From NCBI GenBank assembly GCA_903813345.2, contig CAIIXF020000010.1:13089181-13153180 (forward strand): 64,000 nt of DNA, given 5' to 3'. The stretch's first letter is position 1. Every line of letters begins with the position of its first letter. Positions 59,279 to 64,000 of the stretch are shown one piece after another. The stretch comes from Owenia fusiformis (Eukaryota; Annelida; Polychaeta; Sabellida; Oweniidae). A model generated the notes under the pieces. It was not told the origin of the DNA and searched no databases. It saw nothing but the letters and a program-made list of their open reading frames with translations. The position numbers and the translations under genes are program-made.

Positions 59279-59565
59279 TAAACCTATTTTGAGAATAAAC
59301 AAGCCCGTTGAATCAGTTTAACGGTTGTGCCTCATTGTTACATTTTTGAGACTAAATATATAAAACAAGCCCATTGAATCAGTTTAACGGTTAGGGCTCA
59401 TTGTTACATTTTGGTAAGTGAACAAGCCCATTGAATCAGTTTAACGGTTAGGGCTCATTGTTACATTTTGGTAAGTGAACAAGCCCATTGAATCAGTTTA
59501 ACGGTTAGGGCTCATTGTTACATTTTGGTAAGTGAACAAGCCCATTGAATCAGTTCAACGTACAA
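59279..59565. repeat. Minisatellite block 2, about 57-bp unit
   Basis: Five units. The last three are almost identical (AACGGTTAGGGCTCATTGTT, ACATTTTGGTAAGTGAACAA, GCCCATTGAATCAGTTTAAC), which suggests recent amplification, while block 1 is more diverged. Confidence 0.85.
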
Positions 59566-59569
59566 GTTA

Positions 59570-61770
59570 GTATATGTAAATCGAATGCCATTAAATGAGG
59601 AATCAAAGTTGTACTCAAACCATTTTACACTTTTTAGATATTTTTATGCTATCTTACCGTATGAAGGCCACACTTTACGATGGTGAACCATCAGCAATTC
59701 CAAAAGTTCATTTTATCATGATATCGGGGATATAAAGTCAGCACGTGAATGTTTTTGTAGCAAAACTGATTTCATTATCAGAGCAGAAATTTCACGTCAC
59801 GTGACATGACGTGTGTGGTTAAAACAATTCGCCGCGAAATACGATTTTGTAAATAAAGATGAAACTCTGGCTTTCCAAAACGAGGTATTCGCTCTTATGT
59901 TGAGCCAATTATTGCATGATTGAGGCTTCTCTCATCGATTTTGCGAAGGGTCTAATATCACTTGCAATATTGAGTGTAAGTTATATAACAGCAAACATTG
60001 CCAGTGTTGGGGTTCTCAATATACATTTTCATTACACAAGACAGGATACAAGTGATTTGCTGTGAGCCGTTATTACAAAGGAAATAGAAATACAAAGAAT
60101 ATCAAATTCTTTTTGGCCGCGAAAATCGCATCTATCATTCGTACGTATTTAAGGTACAAATTTGAGGCATAAATATTATTAATAATATATAATATGATAT
60201 AATGATTAATATTGCAGTGCTCTTTCCCCAAGAATTTCTTTTTGTGAAGTTCAACCAATTAAAAATATTTATGTGGCTATTGGAATGCGTACGAAAGTGG
60301 AATTAATGTATATTTTTACTTTGGCTCAGCCTTCGTAGTAGTTTGCAACAATTTTTCGAATTTTGCGCCATAATAACACACACGATACGTCGTGGTCAGG
60401 TGACCTCAAAAAAGTGCGCAGAAATAACAACATTTCAAGGGTTGACAGTCTTACCTGTTAATAAATCGTGTTGTGTGGGGAAATATCACAAGCTTTGTAG
60501 TCAAATAACAATAGGGATGCTATTTGTGCTAAAAACAAGATAATAAGGGATTCTTAAATTGGTTTTAGTCCAACTTTATTTGTTTTTCTTGGTTGACTGT
60601 CTCAATAATAATTGATCTAATACTTATACAATGATAAAATAATATCATATCATATTTTGGTACATAACTTTGTTTACAGAACAATTAAACCTTATTGCAT
60701 ATTTAAGAAAATATCCACGACCTAATGCCTAGGTCACATTTACTTCGATTCATCGGCCTGTGCCTGGCCGGTCGAGTATTTTGAGCAAATTGAATGTCAA
60801 ATCTCAAATTTGAGGTCAGACGTGAACTCCCGAGAGCTTGTACATGATTAAAAACTTCAATTTAAAGCAAGTTGAAATCGAAATACTGCAATGGATAGAA
60901 ATATATTTGTTGAAATGAATAATAAACTCGCCACATATTTTCAAGCGTAGCAAAATGCAAAAATGCAACTTTGAAAAGTTGATCTCATTAGGTACAGTAT
61001 CGCCTTTTCGTTTATAAATGTTTATAACGAACCATACCATTTAGGAGGTGTATTTAAGATTTAGAATAACAAAAGTCGCGACCAATATATTAGTCGCGAC
61101 CGTTTAGTCCCTTTCTTTTCATCAAAAACGGAAAAACAGCAATGCATCTGCATTTTGCGGCGAGTAATGATTTATTTTCACATTGTATTTACGTATTCTT
61201 GCAAAACATACATATATTTTACCAAAACAGATTAAGAACAAAATCATTTCGGTTTCATTGATTGAAACGCATGTTCAGGAGGAAATTAAACGTTCAGTCG
61301 TCGTTCAACCTGACACGTTCATAAGGACAAAATGTGTGTGGTTGAAAACTTAATAAAGAACCTGTATAACGAGTATATAAAAATGACTTGATTCAAAGCC
61401 AAATATATTCGAACACTCTTATTATAGCCGACCCTATGGCTAGATAGCTCTACGCTTGCAATGAATTTATGCAAACTAAACAAAATGTCAATGCTATCTA
61501 CATACCCGGATGATTGGAGGGCAAAATATGGGTTTCTCATCAGTGGGAGTCGAGATTTGATTATTTCATTGTCCACATTCTCACTCTCTGTCCGCCATGA
61601 TCGAGCATTAAAACATCAAATAGTACCGTGTGTTGCATATTGCGCGTACAGTGTGCCTATTTTATTAAGAATCTGATTACTGAGAGAATCAGTCTTCGGT
61701 CTCGCCACCGTGGCATGAATTAAAGCTGCGTTTGCAACTTTTACAGACTGAGAGCGGCAATTATTTCCAC
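59570..61770. other. Non-coding stretch upstream of glutaminase
   Basis: No exon with a recognisable product. It includes one MITE fragment (60725-60800) and A+T-rich palindromes (about 60178-60200). Confidence 0.55.
60725..60800. mobile_element. Fragment of the CGGCCGATGAATC MITE family
   Basis: CCTAGGTCACATTTACTTCG, ATTCATCGGCC and GGTCGAGTATTTTGAGC match one arm of the 57961-58089 element. The second arm is missing. Confidence 0.5.
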
Positions 61771-61774
61771 AACG

Positions 61775-62654
61775 TACACTCCCCTCCATAAGTTTGGCAA
61801 CCTTTTTTCCCCCATTGAACTACGTGTTAAGGCCTCTTTACCTTTGAATTTTTATTTACTTAACCTTCAATGAAAATACTTAAACTATTGATGGGAACGT
61901 AATTTGACCTTAATTCCAATACCTCCAAATTTTCTCAATTTTTTCCTCAATTACAACAGGTCGAAAATTGATGATAGATTTGATGAATTTTTGAAAATCG
62001 ACATTCCCATGTTAACCAATGGGAAATGGTAGGTTTGCCGCAAGTCATTTGGCAGAATATCCATCCATCCGAGTCCTTGCAAAAAATACGAGTTAGGTAG
62101 GCAATTGAATTTGCTAACTTTATTTAACAAAAAATTGATATGTTTCTTCAGGTTCAACAACGTTATAGGGTTTTAAAGTGAAAATTGTTTTTCAAAAAAC
62201 CTCTCCCATTGAAATAACACAGGAGGCGAAAAAATATTTTCAAAAATGACTTTGAAGCGCTGTAACTTTAATATTCATCAAATAAACTAAACACTTAGTG
62301 ATCAAAAAAGTTAGAGAATTCAATTTTCTATATAAAAATATTTTTTGCTGAATCTTTTACTGAAAATATATCCTGATTTTTGATTTGCCCCGAACCCTCC
62401 ATTTCCCATTGGATTACATGGGAATGACGATTTTCAAAAATTCATCAAATTTATCATCAATTTTCGACCTATTGTAATTCAGGAAAAAAAATTGAGAAAA
62501 TTTGGAGGTATTGGAAATAAAGTCAAGTTACGTTTCCATCGATATTATAAGTTATTTCATCGCCGGTTAAGTAAATAGAAATTCAAACGTAAAGAGGCTT
62601 TAACACGTAGTTCAATGGGGAAAAAAGGTTGCCAAACTTATGGAGGGGAGTGTA
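61775..62654. mobile_element. Inverted-repeat element, TACACTCCC family, 880 bp
   Basis: Full-length sister of 10442-11327: TACACTCCCCTCCATAAGTT at the left, AACTTATGGAGGGGAGTGTA at the right, TA boundaries, arms of about 200 bp. Open frames of 60-70 residues inside are shared by both copies but have no domain, and they follow from the arm sequence. Confidence 0.85.
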
Positions 62655-64000
62655 AGTTTCATTAATAAGCTTTATACTAAATAATCTATATTTATGACGT
62701 GCACGGACCTGGGGACAATTCAAGAAATACGGGCTAATCTCAGCTTTAAGCGTAATATCTGCCTTATTTAAAAAGCTAACTATGTGCTTTATATATCATT
62801 TTAAAGTACTTTTATTCTCATTTCAGTGAAGTTCGATGGGATCTACCATATTTCTAGAGTTAAATTTACCCAGACATCGTAAAATACGCTGTAAGACGTA
62901 ACATTTCACGGTTCGTTGAAATCGGGATAACTTTTGAAATACTGATCAGAATTTTATTAAAATTTCACATTTTATTCAATAGAACATGTGCATTTATGAC
63001 GTCACAATTGCACAACGGCTACAGTTCAAATTGTCTTATATGAACGTTGTGTAAAATTGTGTAAGGTTTTGAAGGCGAGGAAGACAGGCAATAAGTTTAC
63101 CTTTATTTAACCTTCTAATTTAGGTCTGATTTCAAAACAAATTAATTGCACAATATTGTCATGACGGAATTAACAAAACAATAACCGATTTCTTTATTTT
63201 TCAAATAATATGAAAATAAGAGTTGCTTTTAGGGACTTGGAAAAATGTAACGCATCGATTTTTTACCACAATCCCATACATATCAATTTTTACTAACGTC
63301 CCGGGTGGATTTCCTCACCGTTTTTCAAAAATCAAAAACATTTTAGAAATATTGTCTTCGAGATCTTGTTGCTCTTTGAATTTTACCAAGATTGGATAAG
63401 AATAAACCATCTTATTTTTAGGCTGACTAAACTAAAATGTAACGCTTGTCGGTTTTGACGTTATAAGGCTGATTGCGCCCTATACTCCTCGTTGTTTTGT
63501 TTTGGTATTTTGACGCCATAATTTTACGCTATTTGTCCCCTGTTCGTGCGACGTGTAATTACATTTAAACATTTAGACTACATTCCAAAAAAATAATCAA
63601 ATATGCTAAAGTGTAGTTTATATTATGATCATATTTTACAAGAAAAATAATTATATATTGTTCTACCTATTGGATGTGCAGTCAGCGTCTTTTCTCCACA
63701 ATGACCTTCCACTTACGGCAAATAACTTATCTATCTTCACGACCTTGGCTGTTAAACCAAACTTGCAACGTACAACTGCATGCTTCTTTAACTAATTTAA
63801 TTCATGTGTAGCTTATATCACAGTAGGGATCCCGTCCATGTACAATGACCTCTTCGTGTAAATAAAAACTGAAAATGTACCGTCACGCTTTGAATGAATT
63901 CGGAGCTTAGATTAAACGTATTATTTAAGGATCACGAGGATATGTTTTCTTGGATATTTTCTATGAAATCCCATCCAATGGTCAAGGTAAAATTTTGATT
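62655..64000. other. No gene seen
   Basis: A+T-rich sequence to the window end without a recognised exon, repeat pair or RNA gene. Confidence 0.5.

Overview
The window looks like A+T-rich nuclear DNA of a bilaterian animal, most likely a marine invertebrate. All protein genes have introns with GT-AG (one GC-AG) junctions, and large parts consist of small inverted-repeat transposons, mariner relics and non-LTR retrotransposons. The sequence alone does not fix the phylum. Secreted PAN/C-type-lectin proteins and 2A-bearing non-LTR elements would fit molluscs, other lophotrochozoans, echinoderms or cephalochordates.

Left part (0-30 kb): a tandem array, all on the minus strand, of one secreted lectin-like gene in three copies. 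Copy C (21271-26482) is complete: signal peptide + PAN/apple domain, a short Cys-containing linker exon, a C-type lectin domain split over three exons, and a terminal AbfB-like (beta-trefoil) exon, 412 residues in all. Copy A (621-4986) keeps the first five exons and runs towards the left window edge. Copy B (7863-11774) lacks the first two exons and has a TAG inside the AbfB exon, so it is probably a pseudogene. Introns and flanks also align between copies, which shows segmental duplication. Several transposons can be dated relative to it because one copy is an empty site.

Middle (30-41 kb): a two-exon type II membrane alpha-1,3-fucosyltransferase (GT10) on the minus strand, then a decayed minus-strand non-LTR retrotransposon (about 36.1-40.9 kb). 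Its endonuclease ORF starts with several hydrophobic segments followed by a 2A-type ribosome-skipping motif. The element is itself split by a 1.2 kb DNA transposon with an 8-bp target duplication.

Right part (41-58 kb): a glutaminase gene (kidney type, GLS-like) of 13 exons on the minus strand, with every catalytic residue conserved at a constant offset of 98 from human GLS numbering. Two exons are duplicated. A second copy of the exon carrying the Glu/Asn substrate-binding residues lies 88 bp downstream of the first, in the same phase and with many synonymous differences. The ankyrin-containing tail ends in either of two alternative terminal exons. The introns hold a mariner, a 5'-truncated LINE, a MITE and tandem duplications.

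58-64 kb: minisatellites and a tRNA-like SINE composite upstream of the glutaminase gene, another 880-bp inverted-repeat element, and no gene that I can support.
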